Below are positions 16,461 to 25,343 of a stretch of DNA of 33,338 nt, piece by piece; the stretch's first letter is position 1, and every line of letters starts with the position of its first letter. Source of the stretch: Clostridia bacterium (lineage in GTDB: Bacteria; Bacillota; Clostridia; Oscillospirales; Acutalibacteraceae); the NCBI GenBank assembly GCA_017454565.1, contig JAFTCS010000235.1:1-33338 (forward strand), read 5' to 3'. The notes below the pieces were generated by a model. That model was given only the letters and a program-made list of their open reading frames with translations. It had not been told where the DNA came from and made no database searches. A program made the position numbers and the translations under genes.

Positions 16461-16490
16461 TTGACAACCATACTGCTGAACTGGTAGAAT
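16461..16490 (+). promoter_or_regulatory. Promoter of the yicC-to-spoVM gene block
   Basis: A perfect TTGACA (16461-16466), an 18-nt spacer and TAGAAT (16485-16490) preceded by TGG, an extended -10. The start would be near 16497, about 73 nt before the yicC ATG. It is the likely main promoter of the housekeeping run that begins with yicC. Confidence 0.75.
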
Positions 16491-16569
16491 AAATTGTCAA
16501 GAGGCATGACCTTCGGTTTGCCGGATGTGTCGGACCCGAAAAATAATAAGATGAAATGATGTGATAAAC

Positions 16570-17448
16570 ATGATAAGAAGTATGACCGGATACGGCAGGT
16601 TTGAAGGCACCGTAAACGGCAGACAGACGTATTTTGAGATAAAGGCAGTAAACCACCGCTTTTTTGAACTGCAGTGCAGGCTTCCGAGGGGCTGCGGCTT
16701 TCTGGAGGAGACGGTGAAGGAGCTGGTTTCAAAGTACGTTTCAAGAGGAAAAATAGACGTTTTCGTTTCCGTAGAGGCTGACGACAGTCTTGAAGCCGAG
16801 GTAAAGCTCAACCATTCGCTGGCTTCGGGATATCTCAGGGCACTGAAGGAGCTTTGCGCCGAGTATCAGCTCAAGGACGACATTTCGGTGTCGCTGCTGT
16901 CAAGGTACCCGGATATCTTCACCGTGACAAAGCCTCCGGAGAATGAAGAAGCACTGGTGGAAATAGTAAAAACAGCCGGCGAGAAAGCCATCAGCGACTT
17001 TATGTCCATGCGTGAGCGCGAGGGTGAAAAGTTGGCGGCGGACGTTATCAGTCACGGCAAAAGGATCATTGAACTGGTCGGAGAAATAGAGGAGCGTTCG
17101 CCTGTGACTGTCGAGGAGTACCGCGCGAAGCTCTACGAAAGGATAAAGACCGTACTTGAGGATACGTCCATTGACCCCCAGAGGATACTCACCGAAGCCG
17201 CCATCTTTGCCGACAAGACCGCAGTGAATGAGGAGACAGTCCGTCTGAGGAGCCACTATTCGCAGCTTGAAGCTCTGCTTGACAAGCCGGAGCCGGCAGG
17301 CAGGAAGCTTGACTTTATAGTGCAGGAGATGAACAGGGAAGCCAACACCACAGGCTCAAAGGTCTGTGACGCCGGGCTTGCCCATAAGGTGGTAGAGATA
17401 AAGGCCGAGATCGAGAAGATCAGGGAGCAGATACAGAATATTGAATAA
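16570..17448 (+). CDS. yicC: YicC/YloC-family endoribonuclease
   Basis: A 292-residue protein of the YicC family, members of which are metal-dependent endoribonucleases. The N-terminus MIRSMTGYGR is nearly invariant, and the NHRFFELQCRLPRG segment and the C-terminal block (GRKLDFIVQEMNREANTTGSK, VVEIKAEIEKIREQIQNIE) are diagnostic. The start at 16570 gives the family length; a GTG three codons earlier would add only MIN. The ribosome site is weak (GTGAT 4 nt upstream). It is the first gene of the block, followed 15 nt later by remA, the same order as yloC-remA-gmk-rpoZ in Bacillus. Confidence 0.93.
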   Translation: MIRSMTGYGRFEGTVNGRQTYFEIKAVNHRFFELQCRLPRGCGFLEETVKELVSKYVSRGKIDVFVSVEADDSLEAEVKLNHSLASGYLRALKELCAEYQLKDDISVSLLSRYPDIFTVTKPPENEEALVEIVKTAGEKAISDFMSMREREGEKLAADVISHGKRIIELVGEIEERSPVTVEEYRAKLYERIKTVLEDTSIDPQRILTEAAIFADKTAVNEETVRLRSHYSQLEALLDKPEPAGRKLDFIVQEMNREANTTGSKVCDAGLAHKVVEIKAEIEKIREQIQNIE

Positions 17449-17463
17449 CGGCGGGTGATAGGA

Positions 17464-17742
17464 TTGAGACTGATAAATATAGGCTACGGCAACATGCTCT
17501 CATCCTCAAGGATAATCGCCATAGTAAGTCCGGACGCCGCACCTGTCAAGAGAATGATCCAGAATGCCAGAGACAAGGGCATGCTCATTGACGCTTCCTG
17601 CGGCAGAAAGACCAAGGCCGTCATCGTGACGGACAGCGACCATGTGGTGCTGTCGGCGGTTCAGCCCGAAACGGTAGCTCACCGTGTAAACGATACAGGC
17701 GAGGATGAAGGAACAGGAAAAAACAACGAAAGTCCCCAGTAA
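17464..17742 (+). CDS. remA: RemA/DUF370 DNA-binding regulator
   Basis: A 92-residue protein. In Bacillus, RemA is a DNA-binding activator of biofilm matrix and osmoprotection genes that assembles into a ring. The core matches the family closely: LINIGYGNMLSSSRIIAIVS, PVKRMIQNARDKGMLIDA, GRKTKAVIVTDSDHVVLS, AVQPETVAHR. A TTG at 17464 is taken as the start because GGTGA lies 5 nt upstream. The GTG at 17455 is part of that ribosome site and would add three residues. The C-terminal tail (GEDEGTGKNNESPQ) is acidic and low-complexity. It lies between yicC and gmk, the conserved Firmicutes position. Confidence 0.9.
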   Translation: MRLINIGYGNMLSSSRIIAIVSPDAAPVKRMIQNARDKGMLIDASCGRKTKAVIVTDSDHVVLSAVQPETVAHRVNDTGEDEGTGKNNESPQ

Positions 17743-17769
17743 CTGGTGTGACCCGGGAGGAAGGAAAGA

Positions 17770-18339
17770 ATGAACGGTAAAGGACTTCTTGTAGTGATAT
17801 CCGGCCCTGCGGGAGCAGGAAAGGGTACGGTGGTAAAGGAGCTTGTCAGGGACGACAACATAAGGGTGTCGGTATCTGCGACCACAAGGGCGCCGAGACA
17901 GGGAGAAGAAAACGGTGTGCATTACCATTTTCTCACCCGTGAGCAGTTTGAACGTATGATAGAAGAGGATGGCTTTTTGGAGTACGCCCAGTATGTGGGC
18001 AATTTCTACGGCTCACCTAAAAAGCAGGCAGAGGACTGGATGAAGCAGGGCAAGGACGTTATTCTTGAGATCGAGGTCCAGGGCTGCAAAAAGATCAAGG
18101 AGAAATTCCCGGAGTGCGTGAGCATCTTCATAATGCCGCCCTCAATGGAGATACTTGAAAACAGGCTCAGAGGCAGAGGAACAGAGACCGAAGAGGTGAT
18201 CGCAAAAAGGATGAAGAGAGCCGCAGAGGAGATAGGGCTTTCAGAGGACTACGATCATATTGTGATAAACGACACAGTAGATGAATGTGTCGCAGGAATA
18301 AGGGATATCCTGGAAAAGGAAAGATCAGCAAGACAGTAA
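17770..18339 (+). CDS. gmk: Guanylate kinase
   Basis: A 189-residue cytoplasmic enzyme that converts GMP and ATP to GDP and ADP. The P-loop GPAGAGKGT (12-20) is at the N-terminus, followed by the GMP-binding region (SVSATTRAPRQGEENGVHYHF, and EYAQYVGNFYGSP) and the lid region RLRGRGTETEEVIAKRM. Length is normal. GGGAGGAAGGA gives a strong ribosome site. It is followed by rpoZ 39 nt later, as in most Firmicutes. Confidence 0.97.
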   Translation: MNGKGLLVVISGPAGAGKGTVVKELVRDDNIRVSVSATTRAPRQGEENGVHYHFLTREQFERMIEEDGFLEYAQYVGNFYGSPKKQAEDWMKQGKDVILEIEVQGCKKIKEKFPECVSIFIMPPSMEILENRLRGRGTETEEVIAKRMKRAAEEIGLSEDYDHIVINDTVDECVAGIRDILEKERSARQ

Positions 18340-18378
18340 GCAAACCCATAAGCACAGACAAAAGGAGATGTAAGGAAT

Positions 18379-18591
18379 ATGTATGAGAAGTACAACAGAC
18401 CCTCAGTAGACGATATCTTTGCAGGAAAGGTCAGCAAGTACGCGCTGGCTATCGCGGTGGCAAAGAGGGCAAGAGAGATAACCGATGAAAGCAAGGAAAG
18501 CGGGGCCGTATGCGACAAGCCGGTATTGGTGGCTGTGGATGAATTCAAGGACCACAAGTACGCTATCCTTGAGCCTGACACTGATGACTGA
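18379..18591 (+). CDS. rpoZ: RNA polymerase omega subunit
   Basis: A 70-residue protein that assists assembly of RNA polymerase around beta-prime. The family pattern is visible: RPSVDDIFAG, KYALAIAVAKRAREIT, then KPVLVAVDEFKDHKYAI. AGGAGATGTAAGG precedes the ATG. The last two codons overlap the priA start, so translation is probably coupled. In Bacillus coaBC lies between these genes and it is absent here. Confidence 0.94.
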   Translation: MYEKYNRPSVDDIFAGKVSKYALAIAVAKRAREITDESKESGAVCDKPVLVAVDEFKDHKYAILEPDTDD

Positions 18592-21028
18592 GGAATATCT
18601 TGCCGCAGGCGTTGCGGTGGAAAATACGGCATATCACTTTGATAAGCTGTATGACTATATTATTCCTGAGAGCGTCAGTGAATATGCGCGTCCGGGCTGC
18701 AGAGTGATGGTAAGCTTCGGCAAAGGCTCCGTTCGTCAGGGTATGATAATGGAGCTGCATAAGGTCACAGACAAAACCGGACTAAAGACCGTCAGCGAGC
18801 TGCTTGACCGGGAGCCTGTTCTTACGCAGGAACTTGTGCAGCTTGCCGTGAGCATGAAGGAACGCTGCTTCTGTACCTTGTTCGAGGCATGCAAGACAAT
18901 GCTGCCCGCAGGACTTTCCCTGCGCATAATGTACAGCTACGGTCTTTCGGATAAGGCTTCCGATATGGATGAAGGCTCTTTGTCAGAAATCGAAAGGCAG
19001 ACAGTGGCTTATCTTCGCGGCAGAAAAAAACAGGTTCGCGCTGATCTGCTGCTGAAAAATCTTGGTCTTGCCGAGGACGAGCCGCTGGTGAAACTTTACA
19101 AAAAGGGGATACTCACCCGGACAGAGGTGACAAAAAAGCGGCTTCAGGATATGAGCATAAAAATGGTCGCTCTGATCGACGATACCGCTAACCGGAAATA
19201 CACTGACTCTCAGCGCGCAGTCATCGAGGTGCTCAGAACCATGGGCGACGCAGCTAAAAAAGAGCTGTGCTATTTTACGGGCGTGTCCGGCGCGGTGGTG
19301 GATAACCTTGTGAAAAAGGGTATCTGCCGGTATTACGACGCTCCTGCGCCGGAGCCTGAAAAGGAATCCGTGTTTCCCGCTGCGGATGAGATCGTTCTTA
19401 CTGAAAAGCAGGAGAAGGTCTATTCTGAGCTGCTTGAAAAATACGGCAGCGGCAAGCCGTCTGTCGCATTGCTTTACGGTATCACCGGCAGCGGCAAGAC
19501 GTCGGTTTTTATGAAACTTATTGACAGGGCAAACGAACAGAACAGGGGCGTTATCTGCATGGTGCCGGAGATCGCGCTGACACCTCAGCTCCTTGTCCGG
19601 TTCAGATCAAGATATGGCGACAGGGTGGCTGTTTTCCACAGCGGACTGTCTCTTTCAAAGCGTCTTGAGGAATGGAAACGCGTCAGAAACGGCCAGGCAA
19701 ATATTGCCGTGGGTACCCGTTCGGCGGTTTTTGCGCCCTTAAAGGATATAGGACTTATAGTAATGGACGAGGAGCAGGAGTATTCCTACAAATCTTCGTC
19801 AAACCCAAGGTACCATGCCCGCGAGATGGCAAAGCTCAGGTGTGTCAGCAACAACTGCCTGCTGCTGCTGTCCTCGGCCACACCGTCAGTAGAGAGCTAT
19901 TATTATGCGGAAAGCGGCAGGTACTCACTGCACACCTTGGGCGAAAGATACGGCACCGCAAAGCTGCCAAAGGTCATAACAACCGATATGAACCTTGAAA
20001 GGCAGAACGGCAACACCTCGGATTTCAGCTCGGAACTTCTTGAAGCCATAGAGCAGAATCTTGAGGACGGAAGGCAGTCGATAATACTTCTTAACAGGCG
20101 GGGTCATAATACATTTGTGTCCTGCCGCTTATGCAATGAGGTGATAAGCTGTCCGTCCTGTTCGATATCCCTGACATATCACAGCGCAAACAACCGCCTG
20201 ATGTGCCATTACTGCGGATATTCAATGCCGGCGCCGGTCACATGCCCCGAATGCGGGTCTGACAGGCTGAGATATTCCGGTGCGGGCACACAGAAGGCCG
20301 AACAGGAGCTTGCGGAGCTTTTTCCCGACGCGCGGCTGCTGCGTCTGGACACGGACTCTACCATGCAGCGCTACGCTTACGAAAAAAAACTCGGTGCTTT
20401 TCAAAGGGGCGAGTATGACATCATGCTCGGCACTCAGATGGTCGCAAAGGGGCTGGATTTCGAGAACGTGACTCTTGTGGGTGTGCTTTCGGCGGACCTG
20501 ATGCTGCACAATGACGACTTCCGCAGCTATGAGCGCACGTTTTCGCTGCTGACACAGGTTGTTGGGCGTTCCGGCAGGGGCGGATACGAGGGGCGAGCCT
20601 TTGTGCAGACCTATGAACCGGAAAATCCCATAATAAGCATGGCTGCCGGACAGGATTACGTTCAGTTCTATGAAAACGAAGCTTCTATGAGAAAAAGCAT
20701 GCTTTACCCGCCGTTTTCGGATATCTGCGTCGTAGCCTTTTCCGGAGAGGACAAGGATAAGGCCAGAGACGCCTCGGTATTTTTCGCAAAGGCACTTTCG
20801 GAGCTTGCCCGCAGCGAGTACAGCGACCTTCCCATGAGGGTGCTGGGGCCGGGTCCTGCGATGATACTGCGGGTGTGCGGCAGATACAGATTCAGAATGA
20901 TAATCAAGTTCCGCAATACAAGGCGCTTCCGGGAGATGCTGTCACGATTGTTGGTGGAATTCGGCAAGAACAGCGCATTTTCGGATGTCTGTGCTTATCC
21001 GGATATCGACCCGGACAGCATTATCTGA
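18584..21028 (+). CDS. priA: Primosomal replication restart helicase PriA
   Basis: An 814-residue DNA helicase that reloads the replisome at stalled forks. An N-terminal DNA-binding domain (about 8-110, YHFDKLYDYIIPE) and a winged-helix region precede the helicase core: Walker A GITGSGKTS (299-307), motif II DEEQ (395-398) followed by EYSYKS, motif III SSATPSVE, then a zinc-binding insert with paired CxxC motifs between about 513 and 560, and motifs V/VI (GTQMVAKGLDF, TQVVGRSGRGG). Motif II is DEEQ rather than the usual DEEH, a one-base difference. The ATG at 18584 overlaps the rpoZ end. The ORF opens further upstream only as the shadow of rpoZ. It is followed by a 400-nt repeat-rich gap before def. 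Confidence 0.95.
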   Translation: MTEEYLAAGVAVENTAYHFDKLYDYIIPESVSEYARPGCRVMVSFGKGSVRQGMIMELHKVTDKTGLKTVSELLDREPVLTQELVQLAVSMKERCFCTLFEACKTMLPAGLSLRIMYSYGLSDKASDMDEGSLSEIERQTVAYLRGRKKQVRADLLLKNLGLAEDEPLVKLYKKGILTRTEVTKKRLQDMSIKMVALIDDTANRKYTDSQRAVIEVLRTMGDAAKKELCYFTGVSGAVVDNLVKKGICRYYDAPAPEPEKESVFPAADEIVLTEKQEKVYSELLEKYGSGKPSVALLYGITGSGKTSVFMKLIDRANEQNRGVICMVPEIALTPQLLVRFRSRYGDRVAVFHSGLSLSKRLEEWKRVRNGQANIAVGTRSAVFAPLKDIGLIVMDEEQEYSYKSSSNPRYHAREMAKLRCVSNNCLLLLSSATPSVESYYYAESGRYSLHTLGERYGTAKLPKVITTDMNLERQNGNTSDFSSELLEAIEQNLEDGRQSIILLNRRGHNTFVSCRLCNEVISCPSCSISLTYHSANNRLMCHYCGYSMPAPVTCPECGSDRLRYSGAGTQKAEQELAELFPDARLLRLDTDSTMQRYAYEKKLGAFQRGEYDIMLGTQMVAKGLDFENVTLVGVLSADLMLHNDDFRSYERTFSLLTQVVGRSGRGGYEGRAFVQTYEPENPIISMAAGQDYVQFYENEASMRKSMLYPPFSDICVVAFSGEDKDKARDASVFFAKALSELARSEYSDLPMRVLGPGPAMILRVCGRYRFRMIIKFRNTRRFREMLSRLLVEFGKNSAFSDVCAYPDIDPDSII

Positions 21029-21061
21029 AATGAAGCTTTTTCAGCGGCATGCTGCCGGTCA

Positions 21062-21375
21062 GGGGGACTTTTACGGAAAAGTCCCCCCGGACTTCTCGCC
21101 TGTCGGCTCGGTCGGCGCTTCTCAGCCGTTGGCTGAGAGGTCTTCACCGGAGACCCGCGCCCCGAAAACGCTGTTCGCGGCGCAGAGCCTGCGCTCCCAA
21201 TTCGCGGGGTTTGCTTCACTGCGTTCCGCTCTGAGTTCAAGGCGAAACTTAGCCGCTCGCGCGCAGTTATTGTTTCCAAAACGACAACACAAAAGTTTCG
21301 CCAGCCTTTTCAAAGGCTGCGGTTTCCAAAGGCGGCGCCTTTGGTCGCTCTCCGCAGAGAGCGAAACACCTTATG
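21062..21375 (+). repeat. Mosaic intergenic repeat with a string of hairpins
   Basis: The roughly 400-nt gap between priA and def holds, in order: GGGGGACTTTT/AAAAGTCCCCC (21062-21087, 11-bp perfect stem, 4-nt loop); CTCAGCCGTTGGCTGAG; GGTCTTCACCGGAGACCCGCGCCCC as in the 14634 and 14882 units; GTTTCGCCAGCCTTTTCAAAGGCT; CCAAAGGCGGCGCCTTTGG; and TCGCTCTC/GAGAGCGA. The first hairpin starts 34 nt past the priA stop and may reduce read-through. No protein is supported. Confidence 0.8.
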
Positions 21376-21429
21376 GAATGATAGTATTACATAATATAAA
21401 TATTTATAATTGATAATGGAGTGAGTGTT

Positions 21430-21882
21430 ATGGCAATACGAAATGTAGTCAAGGAGGGAGACCCTGTGCTGAGCAAGGTCTGCCGTCCTGTGGACAAATT
21501 TGATGACAAGCTGAAAACTCTCCTTGACGATATGTACGAAACTATGGTCGCCAATGACGGAGTGGGTCTTGCAGGACCGCAGGTGGGCATACTCAGGCGT
21601 ATTTTTGTTATCGACGTCGGTGACGGCAGGCTGGAGTTTGTCAACCCGAAGATCGTCAGCACCTCAGGCATGCAGGAGGGCAGCGAGGGCTGTCTTTCAT
21701 GTCCGGGTGAGTTCGGCATAACAAGACGTCCCATGTTTGTGACCGTTGAGGCCTACAACCGTGAGGGCGACAGGTTCTCTCTCAATGCCGAAGGTCTGCT
21801 TGCAAAGGCTATCTGCCACGAAAACGACCACTTGGACGGTATTCTCTTTAAGGAGCATGTTATCCGCACGGAGAAAAATTAA
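21430..21882 (+). CDS. def: Peptide deformylase
   Basis: A 150-residue metalloenzyme that removes the formyl group from nascent N-terminal formyl-Met. All three motifs are intact: GVGLAGPQ (44-51), EGCLS with metal-ligand Cys88, and HENDH with His130, catalytic Glu131 and His134. Length is normal for the compact type. The start at 21430 follows GGAG by 8 nt; a GTG three codons upstream is unlikely. It is 69 nt before fmt, the enzyme that adds the formyl group, which is the classic pairing. Confidence 0.96.
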   Translation: MAIRNVVKEGDPVLSKVCRPVDKFDDKLKTLLDDMYETMVANDGVGLAGPQVGILRRIFVIDVGDGRLEFVNPKIVSTSGMQEGSEGCLSCPGEFGITRRPMFVTVEAYNREGDRFSLNAEGLLAKAICHENDHLDGILFKEHVIRTEKN

Positions 21883-21951
21883 CCGATACAGGTTTTGCAG
21901 ACTGCTTTATATACAGTGCAGTCGGGCAGCGTACCGGTCAGGGAGGAAATA

Positions 21952-22875
21952 ATGAAGATCATATTTATGGGAACGCCGGATTTTGCAGTGCCCTGTCTGA
22001 AAGCGCTGATAGATGACGGCAACGAAATAGCGGCTGTTTTTACTCAGCCGGACAAGCCAAAGGGAAGAGGCTATGCAATGACTCCTCCGCCGGTGAAGGT
22101 TTGCGCACAGGAGCACAGCATACAGGTGTATCAGCCGGCAACCCTGAAAGACGGAGAAGCGTTGGGTATAATATCGGGTATTGCGCCGGAAATGATAGTA
22201 GTTGTTGCTTACGGTAAGATACTCCCTAAAGAAATACTTGATCTGCCGAAATATGGATGTGTAAACGTACATGCGTCACTTCTGCCGATGTACAGGGGCG
22301 CGGCTCCCATACAATGGGCTGTGCTGGACGGTCAGAAAAAAACGGGAGTCACAACTATGTACATGGACGTCGGCCTTGACACAGGCGATATGCTTATGAA
22401 GGCAGAGCTTGAGATAGGTGAGAACGAGACAGCCGACGAGCTTCACGACAGACTTTCACAGGCAGGCGCTGAGCTGATAGTAAAAACCGTTCATGCGGCG
22501 GCGGAAGGAAAGCTTGTGAGAGAAAAGCAGGACGACAGCAAGTCGTGCTATGCTTCGATGCTTACAAAGGAAATGTCAAGGATAGACTTCGGCAGGACTG
22601 CATCTGAAGTGCACAATAAAGTAAGAGGACTCAACTCATGGCCGGGTGCCAGTGCCACATTCGGCGGCAAGCGTATAAAGATACACCGCACAATAGTGAG
22701 AAACGAAAGCGGACAGCCCGGAGAGGTCCTGTCACTGGAACCTCTGATCGTTGCATGCGGAGAAGGCTCTGTGGAGCTTACAGAGGTGCAGCCGGAGGGC
22801 AAGAAAAGGATGCCGGCAGCAGCCTTTGTGAACGGACTGCATTGCAGTTCACCCAAAGATCTGCGCTTTGAGTGA
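21952..22875 (+). CDS. fmt: Methionyl-tRNA formyltransferase
   Basis: A 307-residue enzyme that formylates initiator Met-tRNA using 10-formyl-tetrahydrofolate. MKIIFMGTPDFAVPCLKAL is the canonical N-terminus. The active-site stretch NVHASLLPMYRGAAPIQWA carries the Asn and His used in catalysis, and GLDTGDML completes the domain. The C-terminal tRNA-binding domain includes VRGLNSWPGASATF. The start at 21952 follows GGGAGG; the open frame upstream is not conserved. It is the second gene of def-fmt-rsmB-rlmN. Confidence 0.97.
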   Translation: MKIIFMGTPDFAVPCLKALIDDGNEIAAVFTQPDKPKGRGYAMTPPPVKVCAQEHSIQVYQPATLKDGEALGIISGIAPEMIVVVAYGKILPKEILDLPKYGCVNVHASLLPMYRGAAPIQWAVLDGQKKTGVTTMYMDVGLDTGDMLMKAELEIGENETADELHDRLSQAGAELIVKTVHAAAEGKLVREKQDDSKSCYASMLTKEMSRIDFGRTASEVHNKVRGLNSWPGASATFGGKRIKIHRTIVRNESGQPGEVLSLEPLIVACGEGSVELTEVQPEGKKRMPAAAFVNGLHCSSPKDLRFE

Positions 22876-22915
22876 GATAATAGACCGTCAGAAAAAATAT
22901 CGGAGGTGAGCGTTC

Positions 22916-24241
22916 ATGCCGACAGCTTCAAGAGAACTGGCCTATACTGCTCTTATGCGCGTTGAGCAGGACGGCTCATATTCAAATATCGCTCTGGACA
23001 GGCTGCTTTCGGAAAGCTCCCTTTCGGGGCGGGACAAGGGCTTTTGTTCAAAGCTTTTTTACGGTGTACTGGAAAACCGTCTGCTTCTGGATTATAATAT
23101 AGCGGTTCGCTCGAAAATACCGGCAGGCGAAATTGAGACAGGCACCATGGTGCTGCTTCGTATGGGACTCTATCAGCTTTTCTTTGCGGATTCCGTAAGC
23201 AGCGCGGCCGCCGTAAACGAGACCGTTGAATTGTGCCGTGAAAAAGGCTTCGGCAGGGCTGCCGGATTTGTCAACGGTGTACTCAGGAGTGCCGCAAGGG
23301 ACAGGCTTTTGCTGCCGGACCCCAAAAAAGGAAAGAATAAATACCTGTCGATAAAATATTCCTGTCCGGAAAAAATCATAAAACTGTGGCGGCAAAGCTA
23401 CGGCGATGACCTGACGCTTGCAAGCCTTGAAGCTTTACAGGGCAGACCGCCGCTGTGCATCAGGGTGAACACTCTGAAAACCACGGCTCAGGAGCTGAAA
23501 AGCTCCCTTGAAAGCATGGGTATAGGCGCGGAGTATTCAAGGAGCGTTGAAAACTGCCTGCTGCTCACGGGCGCGGGCGCGATCGAGGAGCTTGAACAGT
23601 ACAGACAGGGGCTTTTCCATGTGCAGGACACGGCTTCACAGCTTTGCAGCAGGACACTTTCTCCCGTCAAAGGCTGTACGATGCTTGACGTATGTGCGGC
23701 TCCCGGCGGAAAGACCTTTACCTGCGCAGAGCTTATGGAAAACAAAGGAAAAATAATTGCCTGCGACAAGTACGACTCACGGCTGAGGCTTGTAAGAAGC
23801 GGAGCCGGACGTCTGGGGATAAATATAATTGAAACGATGGCAGGGGATGCCGCTGCAAGCGAATTCGTGCAGGCTGACAGGGTGCTTTGCGATGTGCCGT
23901 GTTCGGGTCTGGGAATAATACGCAGGAAACCGGAGCTTCGCTACAAGCCGGATTTAGGTCTTTCGGAGCTGCCGCAGATACAGTATGAGATACTCTGCAA
24001 CGCTTCGCGCTTTGTGAAAAGCGGAGGTTATCTGCTGTATTCCACCTGCACGCTTGATCCTGATGAGAATAACCTTAACGCACAGCGGTTTATCAAAGAA
24101 CACAGGGATTTTTCCCCGGCGAGTATATCCCTGCCTGAGGGAATTGAAAGAAAATATACGGAAGAGGAAAACGAGCTTACGCTTTTCCCGGAGAAAAACG
24201 GTACGGACGGATTTTTCATCAGTCTGTTCCGCAGAAAATGA
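22916..24241 (+). CDS. rsmB: 16S rRNA (cytosine-967-C5)-methyltransferase RsmB
   Basis: A 441-residue enzyme that methylates 16S rRNA. An N-terminal NusB-like RNA-binding domain (about 1-130, RELAYTALMRVEQDGSYSNIAL) precedes the SAM-dependent domain, with LDVCAAPGGKTFTCAELM for cofactor binding, and the two catalytic cysteines in DVPCSGLG and YSTCTL. It ends with NGTDGFFISLFRRK, as in the family. GGAGGTGAG lies upstream of the ATG. It starts 40 nt after fmt. Confidence 0.96.
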   Translation: MPTASRELAYTALMRVEQDGSYSNIALDRLLSESSLSGRDKGFCSKLFYGVLENRLLLDYNIAVRSKIPAGEIETGTMVLLRMGLYQLFFADSVSSAAAVNETVELCREKGFGRAAGFVNGVLRSAARDRLLLPDPKKGKNKYLSIKYSCPEKIIKLWRQSYGDDLTLASLEALQGRPPLCIRVNTLKTTAQELKSSLESMGIGAEYSRSVENCLLLTGAGAIEELEQYRQGLFHVQDTASQLCSRTLSPVKGCTMLDVCAAPGGKTFTCAELMENKGKIIACDKYDSRLRLVRSGAGRLGINIIETMAGDAAASEFVQADRVLCDVPCSGLGIIRRKPELRYKPDLGLSELPQIQYEILCNASRFVKSGGYLLYSTCTLDPDENNLNAQRFIKEHRDFSPASISLPEGIERKYTEEENELTLFPEKNGTDGFFISLFRRK

Positions 24242-24302
24242 TTTTTTCTGTGAGGGAAAGCATGCGGGCTGAGAATTATGCCTGCTCAAAGGAAGTGATC
24301 GA

Positions 24303-25343
24303 ATGCTGAAGGACATAGGCTCCATGTCTGAAGAGGAGCTGAAAGAGGAAATGGCTTCTGTCGGTGAGCCGGCCTACCGCGCAGGCCAGATATACAAATG
24401 GCTGCAATCAGGGGTAAAATCCTTTGACGAAATGACTAATGTCTCGAAGAAATTAAGAGAAAAACTTGTAGAAAACTACTATATCTCATTTGCAACTATT
24501 GAAAAAAAATTAATTTCGGCTTATGATGATACAAGGAAATATCTGCTCTCCTTTCCTGACGGGGAGGCTGTGGAAAGTGTGCTGATGAAATATCACCACG
24601 GCTACACAAGCTGTATATCCACTCAGGTGGGGTGTAAAATGGGCTGTACCTTCTGCGCAACGGGCAAAAGCGGGTTTTCAAGGAATCTGACGCCTTCGGA
24701 AATGCTTTCCCAGCTCAGGGCCGAGCAGGAGGATGCAGATATCAGAATCTCAAATATTGTGCTGATGGGCATGGGCGAACCGTTGGACAACTACGAAAAC
24801 GTGCTGCGCTTTCTGCGGCTTGTCAGCAGCGAAAACGGCATGAACATAGGCATGAGGCACATCTCCCTTTCTACATGCGGAGTGGTGCCGCGGATCTATG
24901 ACCTGGCGGAGGAAAAGCTGCAGCTGACTCTTTCGGTATCCCTCCATGCGCCGAACGACCGGATACGCAGCCGCACAATGCCTATAAACAGAAAATACGG
25001 GATCGACGAGCTTCTGAAAGCTTGCCGGTATTATATAGATCATACAGGCAGAAGGATATCCTTTGAATACGCGATGATAGACGGTGTTAACGACAGCGAC
25101 GCCTGCGCGTCTGAGCTTGCGTCAAGGCTCAGGGGGATGATCTGCCATGTCAATCTGATACCTGTCAATACGGTTGGCGGCACAGGCTACAAAAAAAGCC
25201 GTATGGACAGGATAAGGAGCTTTATCTCGGTACTCGAAAAGGCGGGAATAACCGCTACTGTCAGAAGAACGCTCGGCAGCGATATAAACGCATCCTGCGG
25301 ACAGCTGAAGAGGGCATACAAAAAGGAGGAAAAAACTGAATGA
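24303..25343 (+). CDS. rlmN: Dual-specificity 23S rRNA/tRNA adenine-C2 methyltransferase RlmN
   Basis: A 346-residue radical-SAM enzyme that methylates A2503 of 23S rRNA and A37 of some tRNAs. The iron-sulfur cluster motif is CKMGCTFC (Cys111, 115, 118), followed by ATGKSGFSRNLTPSEML. MGMGEPLDNY is the SAM-binding GEP motif, and the C-terminal Cys (NASCGQL) that takes part in methyl transfer is present. An N-terminal helical domain (AYRAGQIYKWLQ) is typical. The stop overlaps the ATG of the phosphatase gene (ATGA), implying translational coupling. Confidence 0.97.
   Translation: MLKDIGSMSEEELKEEMASVGEPAYRAGQIYKWLQSGVKSFDEMTNVSKKLREKLVENYYISFATIEKKLISAYDDTRKYLLSFPDGEAVESVLMKYHHGYTSCISTQVGCKMGCTFCATGKSGFSRNLTPSEMLSQLRAEQEDADIRISNIVLMGMGEPLDNYENVLRFLRLVSSENGMNIGMRHISLSTCGVVPRIYDLAEEKLQLTLSVSLHAPNDRIRSRTMPINRKYGIDELLKACRYYIDHTGRRISFEYAMIDGVNDSDACASELASRLRGMICHVNLIPVNTVGGTGYKKSRMDRIRSFISVLEKAGITATVRRTLGSDINASCGQLKRAYKKEEKTE

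Noticed and set aside
21381..21410. Promoter for def
   Set aside because: A TATAAT occurs at 21405-21410 but the -35 region (TAGTAT) is not convincing and the leader would be very short.
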